Positions 42,715 through 50,256 of a stretch of DNA of 64,000 bases are shown piece after piece. Positions within the stretch are counted from its first letter, which is position 1, and each line of letters starts with the position of its first letter. A program made the translations under genes and the position numbers. This DNA comes from Melaminivora sp034675505 (GTDB lineage: Bacteria > Pseudomonadota > Gammaproteobacteria > Burkholderiales > Burkholderiaceae_C), in assembly GCA_034675505.1 (NCBI GenBank), contig JAUCDD010000010.1, forward strand, positions 62,001-126,000, in the 5' to 3' direction. The notes beneath the pieces were generated by a model. It saw nothing but the letters and a program-made list of their open reading frames with translations, had not been told where the DNA came from and made no database searches.

Positions 42715-43281
42715 ATGCGCCATGCACGACGTTCCACAGCCCTGGCGGCGGCCTTGACGGCCCTGGCGGCCCTGGCGGCGTTGCCCGTCCAGGCCCAGGT
42801 CTTCCGCTGCACGGGGGCCGATGGCAAGACGCTGTATTCCGACCAGCCGTGCAGCGCGCGCAGCCGCAGCGCGCTGATCGAGGCCCCGCGCACGCAGCAG
42901 GAAATAGCCGCCGAACGCGAGCTCGCCGCCCAGGCCGAGGAGCGCAAGCAACGCGCCCGCAGCGCCGAGCGCGAGCAGCAGCTGCTGGATGCGCGCCTGC
43001 AGCAGCAGGAGCGGCAGCTCCAGCCGGCGCCCCAGCACGCTGCCCCGCGCGCACCGGGCGGCGGCGACGCCGAGGCCTGCCGCGCGGCCCGCAAGGAGCT
43101 GGAGTTCGTCTCCAGCATCCGCACCGTGCCGCAGGACGAAAAGCGCCTGCGCACCAACGCCGCCATCACCAACGTGAACGCGGCCTGCGGCTCCAGCACC
43201 CCGCTGATGCAGGAGCCCCCGCGCGTGGTCGTGCACCCGCGCTCGTGCCGCACCACGGGCGGCGTGACCTATTGCCACTGA
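42715..43281 (+). CDS. DUF4124-domain periplasmic protein
   Basis: 188 residues. The signal peptide ends at LPVQAQ, then VFRCTGADGKTLYSDQPC is the DUF4124 domain (about 28-60). A charged coiled coil (QEIAAERELAAQAEERKQRA) spans about 60-105, and a C-terminal part has four cysteines, two near the end (RSCRTTGGVTYCH). Function unknown; the family is common in Burkholderiales. An AGGAGG Shine-Dalgarno and a TACATT -10-like hexamer (42690-42695) lie just upstream, inside the pldA tail. Confidence 0.85.
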   Translation: MRHARRSTALAAALTALAALAALPVQAQVFRCTGADGKTLYSDQPCSARSRSALIEAPRTQQEIAAERELAAQAEERKQRARSAEREQQLLDARLQQQERQLQPAPQHAAPRAPGGGDAEACRAARKELEFVSSIRTVPQDEKRLRTNAAITNVNAACGSSTPLMQEPPRVVVHPRSCRTTGGVTYCH

Positions 43282-43380
43282 GCGCCGCGAGCGGCAGGGC
43301 CGCGCCGCGCCCATCGCGCGCGCCGGGGGCCTGTTACGTCTTGGCACCACCGGCGCCTTGCTGCGGCTGTTGCAGCCTCC

Positions 43381-43490
43381 CACAATCGCTCGCCATGCGG
43401 CGATAGGCAAGGCATGCAGGGTGCGCGCAACTGGCTGCCATTGGCCCCGGTTTTCCCGGCATCGGCGCCTGCGCGGCTTCGCACAATGCG
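43381..43490 (+). promoter_or_regulatory. two CACAAT motifs before the 131-residue protein gene
   Basis: CACAATCGC at 43381-43389 and CACAATGCG at 43482-43490. The second has its T 22 bases before the ATG at 43509, with a GGAGGAGA Shine-Dalgarno between, so this gene would have a short leader. The first is followed by an ATG whose frame closes after three codons; I see no gene for it. Confidence 0.35.
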
Positions 43491-43508
43491 CCCGGAGGAG
43501 ACAAGACC

Positions 43509-43904
43509 ATGGACCTGCAATACCAGCTCAAGGCCGGCAGCTACTACCTGTACGACCTGCGCGATGCGCCCAGCACCGTGACGGGCGAGCGGCGCTTCCG
43601 GCTCAAGACCGACACCGTGGCCATTGCCTTCGACCGCCAGACCGGCCAGATGCACCAGCACGGCAGCCCGGCGCGCATCCAGTCATGGGCCCTGCACGCG
43701 CGCCGGCGCCTGCGCGCGGCCGGCCGGCTGGAAGATGCCAACGCCCTGGTCGTGGTCTCCGGCCCGCTGCCGGTGGAGGAGCTGAACAAATGCCTGTGGA
43801 TGGCCGGCTACTGCCGGCGCATGCTGGCGCGCCTGGCCAGCCTGCCGCACGGCAAGCTGCAGCGCACCGCTGACCCGCAGGCGGCCTGGCGAAAGGCGGC
43901 CTGA
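43509..43904 (+). CDS. conserved hypothetical protein
   Basis: 131 residues, no signal peptide or membrane segment, so cytoplasmic. I do not recognise a domain. The N-terminus (MDLQYQLKAGSYYLYDLRDA) is beta-rich, and the middle (ALHARRRLRAAGRLEDANAL) is basic and helical. A good Shine-Dalgarno (GGAGGAG) and high GC at third positions support a real gene. It is convergent with the universal stress protein gene, 21 bases away. Confidence 0.7.
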   Translation: MDLQYQLKAGSYYLYDLRDAPSTVTGERRFRLKTDTVAIAFDRQTGQMHQHGSPARIQSWALHARRRLRAAGRLEDANALVVVSGPLPVEELNKCLWMAGYCRRMLARLASLPHGKLQRTADPQAAWRKAA

Positions 43905-43925
43905 GCCGCGCCAGGCGCCCACTGC

Positions 43926-44402
43926 TCACGGCTCGGCGTCCAGCTCCGCGCCATCGTCCTCCTCGGCCGGCTCGCCGTGCTTGACCACCGTGACCGGCAC
44001 CGGGCTGGAATGCACCAGCTGCTGCGACACCGAGCCCAGCAGCGCCCCGCGCAAGCCCCCCAGGCCGCGCGCCCCGATGAACAGCGCATCGCAGCCGCAG
44101 CGCTCGACCATGTCCACCAGCGTGGCCGCCACCGGACCCAGGCCGATCTCGGTCTCGCAAGGCACGCGCGCCGCCTGCACCAGCGCCATGGCCGGCGCCA
44201 TCAGGTGGCCGGCCGCCTCGATGCTGGCCTGCGCCACCGCATCCGCGCCCTGGGTGGCCAGCTCCAGGAAGGTCGCCTCCTCCTGCACATGGCCCAGCAC
44301 CAGCGTGGCCTGCAGGCCGCCGCGGCGCACCAGCTCCAGCGCGTGGTGCACGGCGTCCAGCGCCAGCTCCGACCCATCCACGGCGATCATGATCCTGAGC
44401 AT
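43926..44402 (-). CDS. universal stress protein (UspA family)
   Basis: 158 residues, single Usp domain. It begins MLRIMIAVDGSELALDAVHH and has the ATP-binding motif IGARGLGGLRGALLGSVSQQ, the G-x2-G-x9-G-(S/T) signature. Usp proteins rise under starvation and oxidative stress; the ATP-binding type may act as a switch. The C-terminal tail is acidic (EEDDGAELDAEP). It is divergent from tgt, and a GGAGAGA Shine-Dalgarno precedes the ATG. Confidence 0.93.
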   Translation of the reverse strand: MLRIMIAVDGSELALDAVHHALELVRRGGLQATLVLGHVQEEATFLELATQGADAVAQASIEAAGHLMAPAMALVQAARVPCETEIGLGPVAATLVDMVERCGCDALFIGARGLGGLRGALLGSVSQQLVHSSPVPVTVVKHGEPAEEDDGAELDAEP

Positions 44403-44458
44403 TCGTTCTCTCCTTGGGGTTGCAAGTGACGCGGCCAGTGTAGGCCCGCCGGCTTTGG

Positions 44459-44467
44459 GACAATCGC
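44459..44467 (+). promoter_or_regulatory. start-proximal GACAATCGC motif before tgt
   Basis: Exact motif copy; its T lies 10 bases before the ATG and only a C-run (CGCCCCCCT) separates them, so no Shine-Dalgarno is possible. A leaderless or near-leaderless tgt message is the straightforward reading. Confidence 0.5.
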
Positions 44468-44473
44468 CCCCCT

Positions 44474-45646
44474 ATGCTGCAATTCGACCTGCTCGCCACC
44501 GACCCCTCCAGCCACGCCCGGCGCGGCCGCCTGACGCTCAACCACGGCGTCGTCCAGACGCCCATCTTCATGCCCGTGGGCACCTACGGCACGGTCAAGG
44601 GCGTGATGCCGCGCAGCCTGGCCGAGATGGGCGCGCAGATCATCCTGGGCAACACCTTCCACCTGTGGATGCGCCCGGGGCTGGACGTGGTGAAGAGCTT
44701 CGGCGGCCTGCACGCCTTCGAGCAGTGGGACAAGCCCATCCTGACGGACTCGGGGGGCTTTCAGGTCTGGTCGCTGGGCGCCATGCGCAAGATCACCGAG
44801 CAGGGCGTGCATTTCCAGAGCCCCGTGAACGGCGACAAGCTGTTCATGTCGCCCGAAGTCAGCATGCAGATCCAGACGGTGCTCAATTCCGACATCGTGA
44901 TGCAGCTGGACGAATGCACCCCCTATGAAACCCAGGGCCACCTGACCACCGAGGCCGAGGCGCGCCAGAGCATGGAGATGAGCCGGCGCTGGGCGGTGCG
45001 CTCCCGGGACGAATTCCAGCGCCTGGAGAACCCCAACGCGCTGTTCGGCATCGTGCAGGGCGGCATGTTCGAGCACCTGCGCCAGGAGTCGCTGCAGGCG
45101 CTGGTCGAGCTGGACTTTCCTGGCTACGCCATCGGCGGCGTCAGCGTGGGCGAGCCCAAGGACGAGATGCTGCGCATCATGGCGCACACCCCGCACCGCC
45201 TGCCGGCAACGAAGCCGCGCTACCTGATGGGCGTGGGCACGCCCGAGGACCTGGTGGAGGGCGTGGCGCAGGGCGTGGACATGTTCGACTGCGTCATGCC
45301 CACGCGCAACGCCAGGAACGGCACGCTGTTCACGCGCTTCGGCGACCTGAAGATCAGGAACGCGCGCCACAAGGACGACCACCGCCCGCTGGACACCAGC
45401 TGCACCTGCCATGCCTGCGCCGGCGCCGGCGGTGCCGCCTGGGACGACGGCGGGCGCGGGGGCTTCTCGCGTGCCTACCTGCACCACCTGGACCGCTGCG
45501 GCGAGATGCTGGGCCCCATGCTGACCACCATCCACAACCTGCACTACTACCTGCAGCTGATGCAGGACATCCGCAGCGCCCTGGACGCCGGCACGTTCGC
45601 GCAGTTCCGCGCGCAGTTCAAGGCCGAGCGCGCGCGCGGCGTATAA
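44474..45646 (+). CDS. tgt: tRNA-guanine transglycosylase (queuine/preQ1)
   Basis: 390 residues. It swaps guanine-34 for preQ1 in GUN-anticodon tRNAs on the queuosine path. The catalytic Asp92 lies in LTDSGGFQVWSL and the nucleophile Asp272 in VDMFDCVMPTRNARNG. Zinc ligands are Cys310, Cys312 and Cys315 (SCTCHAC) with a histidine in HNLHYYLQL. The start is the standard one. queA, usually nearby in many bacteria, is not in the window. Confidence 0.97.
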   Translation: MLQFDLLATDPSSHARRGRLTLNHGVVQTPIFMPVGTYGTVKGVMPRSLAEMGAQIILGNTFHLWMRPGLDVVKSFGGLHAFEQWDKPILTDSGGFQVWSLGAMRKITEQGVHFQSPVNGDKLFMSPEVSMQIQTVLNSDIVMQLDECTPYETQGHLTTEAEARQSMEMSRRWAVRSRDEFQRLENPNALFGIVQGGMFEHLRQESLQALVELDFPGYAIGGVSVGEPKDEMLRIMAHTPHRLPATKPRYLMGVGTPEDLVEGVAQGVDMFDCVMPTRNARNGTLFTRFGDLKIRNARHKDDHRPLDTSCTCHACAGAGGAAWDDGGRGGFSRAYLHHLDRCGEMLGPMLTTIHNLHYYLQLMQDIRSALDAGTFAQFRAQFKAERARGV

Positions 45647-45673
45647 CCCCCCTTTTTCCATAAAGACCGCCCC

Positions 45674-46363
45674 ATGCTCACCGTCCATCACCTGGAAACC
45701 TCGCGCTCGCAACGCATCCTGTGGCTGCTGGAGGAGCTGGGCGTGCCCTACGAGCTCAAGCGCTACGCCCGCGATCCGCGCACCAGGCTGGCGCCGCCCG
45801 AACTCAAGAAGATCCACCCGCTGGGCAAGTCGCCGGTCATCACCACCGAGGACGGCGAGGTGATCGCCGAGTCGGGAGCCATCATCGAGTACCTGGCCGA
45901 GCGCTACGGCGCCCAGGCCGGCGGCGACCTGGCGCAGCTGGTGCCCCGGCCGGGCACGCCCGAGCACCGCCAGTGCCGCTTCTTCATGCATTACGCCGAG
46001 GGCTCGCTGATGAACTGGCTGGTCATGAAGCTGGTGTTCCAGACCCTGCCGCGCCAGCCCATGCCGTTTTTCGTGCGGCCCGTGGCCCGCGCCCTGTGCA
46101 AGGGCGCGCAGGACAAGCTGGTGGACCCCAACTTGGCCACCGCCGCAGCCTTCCTGGAGCAGCACCTGGCGCAGCGCACCTGGTTCGCCGGCGAGCACCT
46201 GACCATGGCCGACTTCCAGATGAGCTTTGCCGTGGAAGCCCTGCTGTCGCGCGCCGCCAACGGCACCCCGGCGCCGCGCCTGCAGGCGCTGCTGGCGCGC
46301 ATGCACGCCCGGCCGGCCTGGCAGCGCGCCCTGGCCAAGGGCGGGCCGGTCCTGATGGGCTGA
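45674..46363 (+). CDS. glutathione S-transferase family protein
   Basis: 229 residues. N-terminal thioredoxin-like domain (1 to about 85: ETSRSQRILWLLEELGVPYE, SPVITTEDGEVIAESGAIIE) with the GSH-binding Glu-Ser pair, then the all-helical domain (about 95-225; LVMKLVFQTLP, HLTMADFQMSFAVEALL). The Ser13/Arg15 start region suits the beta/theta-like classes. Likely detoxification or thiol reduction; substrate unknown. It follows tgt by 27 bases. Confidence 0.93.
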   Translation: MLTVHHLETSRSQRILWLLEELGVPYELKRYARDPRTRLAPPELKKIHPLGKSPVITTEDGEVIAESGAIIEYLAERYGAQAGGDLAQLVPRPGTPEHRQCRFFMHYAEGSLMNWLVMKLVFQTLPRQPMPFFVRPVARALCKGAQDKLVDPNLATAAAFLEQHLAQRTWFAGEHLTMADFQMSFAVEALLSRAANGTPAPRLQALLARMHARPAWQRALAKGGPVLMG

Positions 46364-46504
46364 GAGGGTGCGCCCGGCCATTCTTTGCTTGCCCACCCGG
46401 ACGGCTTTGGGCAGGATGGCCCGTGTTCGCCCACCCGCGCCGGCAGCGGCACCCGCCGCTCCCGCCGGGAGGTTCCACAGCCCCTTGCCCTCGCCGTCCC
46501 ACCC

Positions 46505-48754
46505 ATGCCCCTGAGCCCCCGCCTGCCCCAGGCCCTGCGCCATTGCGCCCTGCCCGCCCTGCTTGGCGCTGCCGCCGCCGGCGCCGGCGCCCAATCCCTG
46601 ACGATCGCCCAGGACGCGCCGCCCGCGCACATCCTGCCCGCCGCCGACGTGCAGCGCCTTTCCACGCTGATGGGTGCCAGCCGGCTTTACTTCCTGGCGC
46701 AGCCCTCGCCCGATGGCCGCACGCTGCTGGTCAACGCCGGCCCCTACCAGGGCTTCGTGGATGTGGACAGCGGCGCCGCCGTGCTGCTGGACGCCGAGGC
46801 CGCCAGTGTGCTGGGCGCGCGCCAGGGGCGCGGCGTCTGGACCGACGCGGATCACCTGGCCTTTGCCGCCGTGCGGCAGGCCGCCGACGGCAGCGCGCAG
46901 TGGCATATCGCCAGCTTCGACCGGCGCACCGGCCGCGTCAGCGTGTCCGGGACGCCGCTCCCCGTGGGCGAGGTGCTGGCCCTGGCCCCCGGCGGGCGCT
47001 GGGCGCTGGCGCTGACCGATGCCGCCGCTGGCGCCGCCCCGCGCACCGCCCCGCGCACCGTGCCGCGCGTGCGCACGCGGCTGGACTTCAGCGTCCCCCT
47101 GCCCGGCCCCGGCCCGGCGCGCGCCGAGCGCATGCTGGAGGCCACCACCGCCCAGGCGCGCCTGGAGCTGCTGGACCTGCAGGCCGGCACCAGCCGGCTG
47201 GTGGCCACCCTGCCCATCGGCTCGGTGCGGCCCGAGGCCAGCTTCGACAGCGCCGGACGCCGCTTTGCGCTGGTCACCAACTGGTTCGAGCGCACGCCGC
47301 GCACCGAGGAAACGCTAGCCGGCATCGTGGTGCAGGAAGCCCTGGGCCAGTACCCGCTGGCGGACAACCCCTACCACCGCAACAGCAAGCTGGCCATCTA
47401 CGACACCGCCGCCGCACAGCTGCAGCCGCGCGAGGTCCGCGCGGCCAGCTTCCCCGACCTGGCGCTGCGCTTCCAGTCCAGCCTGCACTGGAACCCCTCG
47501 GGCACCCGGCTGGTGGCTGGGGTGGACATCGCGGCGCGCCTGGCCGGGCGCGCGAACGCCACGTTCTACAAGCCTGGCGCCCAGTATTTCCTGGCATTCG
47601 ACGCGCAAGAGGGCGCTGGCGCCGCGCTGCTGCCCTCGACCGTGCTGCAGGACCCGCTGCTGACCGCACCAGGCGACGAGAGCCTGGGCATGGCCTGGCT
47701 GTCGGACCAGGAGCTGGTCTTCGCCCCGCTGGCCGGCATGGACCGGCAGCTGCACAAGTACGACTTCGCCAGCGCCCGCCTGACCCGGCTGGCTGGCAAC
47801 CCGCCCGGCACGGCCGTCACGCTGGTGGCGCTGCCCGGGCGGCGCGAACTGCTGTACGTGAATTCCTCGGCCAGCCAGCCGCCCGAGCTGTGGCGCCAGG
47901 GCGCCGACGGCGGCGCGGCCCGCGTGCAGACCCAGGTGAACCAGGAGGCCCGCAGCGCGGTCTCGGTCAGCGAGCACCCGGTGAGCTTCCGGCTGGCCAA
48001 CGGCGAGCAGCGCCAGGGCTACTGGTTCGCCCCGGCCGATGCGCCCTGGCCGCCCACCGGCCAGCGCGTGGTGCTGTGGCAGGCGGGCGGCCCGGGCGGC
48101 GTGATGGACAACGACTGGGGCACCGCCGTGGAGATGCCCCACTCCCTGCTGCCCAGCTTCGGCATCGGCGTGCTGGTGATGCCGCTGCAGCAGCGCCCCG
48201 GGCTGAACAGCCGCCTGTGGAACCAGCTGGCCGACGGCGACAACTTCGGCGCCGTGGACATCGACGAGCTGGCGCAGATCGCCGGCCAGGTGGTCGAGCG
48301 CGGCTGGGCGCGCGCCGACCAGGTGGGCATCAGCGGCTGCTCCTACGGCGGCTACATGACCTCGCAGAGCATCGTGCGCCACCCCCAGCGCTACGCCGCC
48401 GCCAACCCGCAGTGCAGCCTGCTGGATCTGGTGAGCGAGTTCCAGACCGGCTATGCCAGCCACATCGCCTACCTGGAGGGCGGCAGCCCCTGGGCGCGCT
48501 GGAACGAGTACCTGGCCGACTCGCCCGGCTTCCATGGCGCCAGCGTGCGCACCCCGACTCTGGTGTTCCACGGCACGCTCGACTTCCTGCCCGTGGGCAT
48601 CGCGGAGAACTTCTACGAAGGCATCCGCGCCAGCGGCACCGACGCGCGCATCCTGCGCTTTGCCGGCGAACGGCACGGCCTGCGCGGCACGGCCAACCAG
48701 CTGTATGCCGCGCAGGAGCAGATCAGCTGGTTCCGGCGCTACCTGAAGCCCTGA
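46505..48754 (+). CDS. S9-family (prolyl oligopeptidase) serine peptidase, exported
   Basis: 749 residues with a signal peptide (CALPALLGAAAAGAGA). A beta-propeller occupies about 50-480, the alpha/beta-hydrolase catalytic domain about 500-749. The triad is visible: Ser613 in GCSYGGYM, Asp693 in HGTLDFLPVG, His724 in ERHGL. Such enzymes release dipeptides or trim short peptides in the periplasm. I used the ATG at 46505, which starts the signal peptide. Its last 32 bases overlap the convergent zinc-ribbon gene. Confidence 0.93.
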   Translation: MPLSPRLPQALRHCALPALLGAAAAGAGAQSLTIAQDAPPAHILPAADVQRLSTLMGASRLYFLAQPSPDGRTLLVNAGPYQGFVDVDSGAAVLLDAEAASVLGARQGRGVWTDADHLAFAAVRQAADGSAQWHIASFDRRTGRVSVSGTPLPVGEVLALAPGGRWALALTDAAAGAAPRTAPRTVPRVRTRLDFSVPLPGPGPARAERMLEATTAQARLELLDLQAGTSRLVATLPIGSVRPEASFDSAGRRFALVTNWFERTPRTEETLAGIVVQEALGQYPLADNPYHRNSKLAIYDTAAAQLQPREVRAASFPDLALRFQSSLHWNPSGTRLVAGVDIAARLAGRANATFYKPGAQYFLAFDAQEGAGAALLPSTVLQDPLLTAPGDESLGMAWLSDQELVFAPLAGMDRQLHKYDFASARLTRLAGNPPGTAVTLVALPGRRELLYVNSSASQPPELWRQGADGGAARVQTQVNQEARSAVSVSEHPVSFRLANGEQRQGYWFAPADAPWPPTGQRVVLWQAGGPGGVMDNDWGTAVEMPHSLLPSFGIGVLVMPLQQRPGLNSRLWNQLADGDNFGAVDIDELAQIAGQVVERGWARADQVGISGCSYGGYMTSQSIVRHPQRYAAANPQCSLLDLVSEFQTGYASHIAYLEGGSPWARWNEYLADSPGFHGASVRTPTLVFHGTLDFLPVGIAENFYEGIRASGTDARILRFAGERHGLRGTANQLYAAQEQISWFRRYLKP

Positions 48755-49820
48755 GCCCGTCCCCGGCGGATGGCGGCATGCCGGGCAGCGCGGCCGGCGT
48801 GCCGCAAGCGTGGCAAAAGCGTGCAAAAGCGCTCTTGCGCGTGCGGCAGGCGCCGCAGCGCTCGAACAGGCCAATGCCGCAGTGCGGGCAGAAATCGATG
48901 GCCTCGTTCTTCAGGTCCACCGGCCGCTCGCAGCCCGGGCACACCCCCTTGGCCAGGCGCGCCAGCGCCGCGTCGTAGCCCAGCTCCAGCCGGCGCTGCG
49001 CGTCGGGCAGGCTTTCCGCCTGGCGCTGGCGCTCCAGGTAGCGGTTCAGCGCGACGATGGCCCAGCGCCCCACCAGCACCGTCACCACGATGCCCACTAC
49101 ATAGCGCACGTAGCCGCCATAGCTGGGCAGGTAGGGAACCAGTTCGACGAAGAAGGCAAACAGCGCGAACAGGATGAAGCCCCACACGAAAGGCCACCAG
49201 GGGCTTTGGCGCTTCCTGGCGAACAGCCAGCCGGCCAGCGCCAGCAGCGGCAGGGTCAGCGCCAGACGGTACAGGAACACGCGCAGCTCCACGCGGCGCT
49301 GCTCGGCGTGCAGGCGCTGCCAGCCCTCGTCCTCCAGCGCCGCCAGGCGCGCCTGCGCCGCCTGCGAGCTCTGGCGCGCGTCCAGCAGCGCCTGCTGCTG
49401 CGCCTGCACGGCCTGCCGGGCGCGCTGCTCCTGGGCCTTGAGCGCATCCAGCCGCTGCGTGCGCTCGATCACCTGGGGGTCGTGCTCGGCGCGCTGGGTG
49501 ACGCTGCGCGCGGCCAGCCAGTTGTCGAAGGTCTCGCGCTCGGCCCGGCTGGCGCTGCCGGCCTTGCCCAGCTGCAGCTGCGCCTGCTCCAGCGCCGTCT
49601 GTGCCTGTTCGCTGGCCTGGCGCGCCGCGTGGTCCTGTGCACGCAGCGGCTGCACGGCCGCCAGGTCCAGAAAATCGTCGAGCTGCAGCGCGCGCTCGAC
49701 CTTCGGCAGGTCGCCCACCACTGTGCCGCCCAGCCCGATCAGGAAGCCGGCAAAGACCAGGGCCACCAGCCACAGGCCCCGGCGAAACCATTTTTCCGAC
49801 AAACGCAAGGCTTTGCCCAT
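48723..49820 (-). CDS. membrane protein with coiled coil and C-terminal double zinc ribbon
   Basis: 365 residues, no named family. One N-terminal membrane helix (GLWLVALVFAGFLIGLGGTV) is followed by a periplasmic coiled coil of about 130 residues (ALEQAQLQLGKAGSASRAER onward), then two more helices (ALTLPLLALAGWLFA and FVWGFILFALFAFFVELV) and a third near VRYVVGIVVTVLVG. The C-terminus has three CxxC pairs (VCPGCERP, FCPHCGIG, RFCHACGTPA) plus RCGAC, a double zinc ribbon on the cytoplasmic side. It could link the envelope to a cytoplasmic partner. The end overlaps the S9 peptidase gene by 32 bases. Confidence 0.75.
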   Translation of the reverse strand: MGKALRLSEKWFRRGLWLVALVFAGFLIGLGGTVVGDLPKVERALQLDDFLDLAAVQPLRAQDHAARQASEQAQTALEQAQLQLGKAGSASRAERETFDNWLAARSVTQRAEHDPQVIERTQRLDALKAQEQRARQAVQAQQQALLDARQSSQAAQARLAALEDEGWQRLHAEQRRVELRVFLYRLALTLPLLALAGWLFARKRQSPWWPFVWGFILFALFAFFVELVPYLPSYGGYVRYVVGIVVTVLVGRWAIVALNRYLERQRQAESLPDAQRRLELGYDAALARLAKGVCPGCERPVDLKNEAIDFCPHCGIGLFERCGACRTRKSAFARFCHACGTPAALPGMPPSAGDGLRASGSAGTS

Positions 49821-49839
49821 ACCCGTCCCCTTCGTTGGA

Positions 49840-49900
49840 TTGCTATTGAATATATAGCTGAATGTCGTTTATTGGCGCCGGCACGCAGGCATTTTTGCTT
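49840..49900. repeat. dispersed repeat copy upstream of the glycine riboswitch
   Basis: TTGCTATTGAATATATAGCT, then TCGTTTATTGGCGCCGGCAC, then GGCATTTTTGCTTC. One of the best-preserved copies, with an inner TATA-type dyad (GCTATTGAATATATAGC). It starts 20 bases before the zinc-ribbon gene start, so it lies where both divergent promoters should be. Confidence 0.65.
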
Positions 49901-49959
49901 CATTTTGTGCCCGGCAGCCCCGTCCCCGGGTGGCGCGACGGCGCGGTGCTGTTACCATC

Positions 49960-50165
49960 CGCCCCGCAGGAGAGCCGGCGACCCCCGTGTCGCCGCACCG
50001 AAGGCGCAAACTCCCATACACGCTCAGGTACCGTACTGCACATTCACACAGCCGTCTGGAGAGCCGCCCGCCACGCGCCGGGCGCACCGAAGGAGCAAGC
50101 CGCCAGCGCAGGACGCGCCAGCGGCGAATCTCTCAGGTCACAAGGACAGGGGGAGCGGCAGCCAG
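49960..50165 (+). ncRNA. tandem glycine riboswitch upstream of dadA
   Basis: Two aptamers in a row. Aptamer 1 (about 49963-50042) has CAGGAGAGCC, GCACCGAAGGCGCAAACTCC and GCTCAGGTACCG. Aptamer 2 (about 50055-50160) has CTGGAGAGCC, GCACCGAAGGAGCAAGCC, GGCGAATCTCTCAGGT and CAAGGACAGGGGGAGC. The GGAGAG...ACCGAAGGnGCAA...CTCAGGT...GGAC order is the glycine riboswitch signature. In most known cases it turns on glycine-cleavage or export genes. Here the first gene downstream is dadA. I cannot see a U-run terminator; a dispersed repeat occupies the region where the expression platform would be. Confidence 0.88.
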
Positions 50166-50186
50166 AGCTTGGCGCCGCCCGTCCGA

Positions 50187-50245
50187 TTGCTATTTTTTAT
50201 ATAGCTGCACGCCGGCGTCCTGCCTGGACAAACCTTGAAAAAGGC
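50187..50245. repeat. dispersed repeat copy between riboswitch and dadA
   Basis: TTGCTATTTTTTATATAGCT, then GCACGCCGGCGTCCTGCC, then ACCTTGAAAAAGG. It sits between aptamer 2 and the dadA ATG. The TTGCTATTTTTTATATAGC part can form a small dyad, and CCTTGAAAAAGG another, so it may take part in the switch. Confidence 0.6.
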
Positions 50246-50256
50246 TTTGTTCTTCC

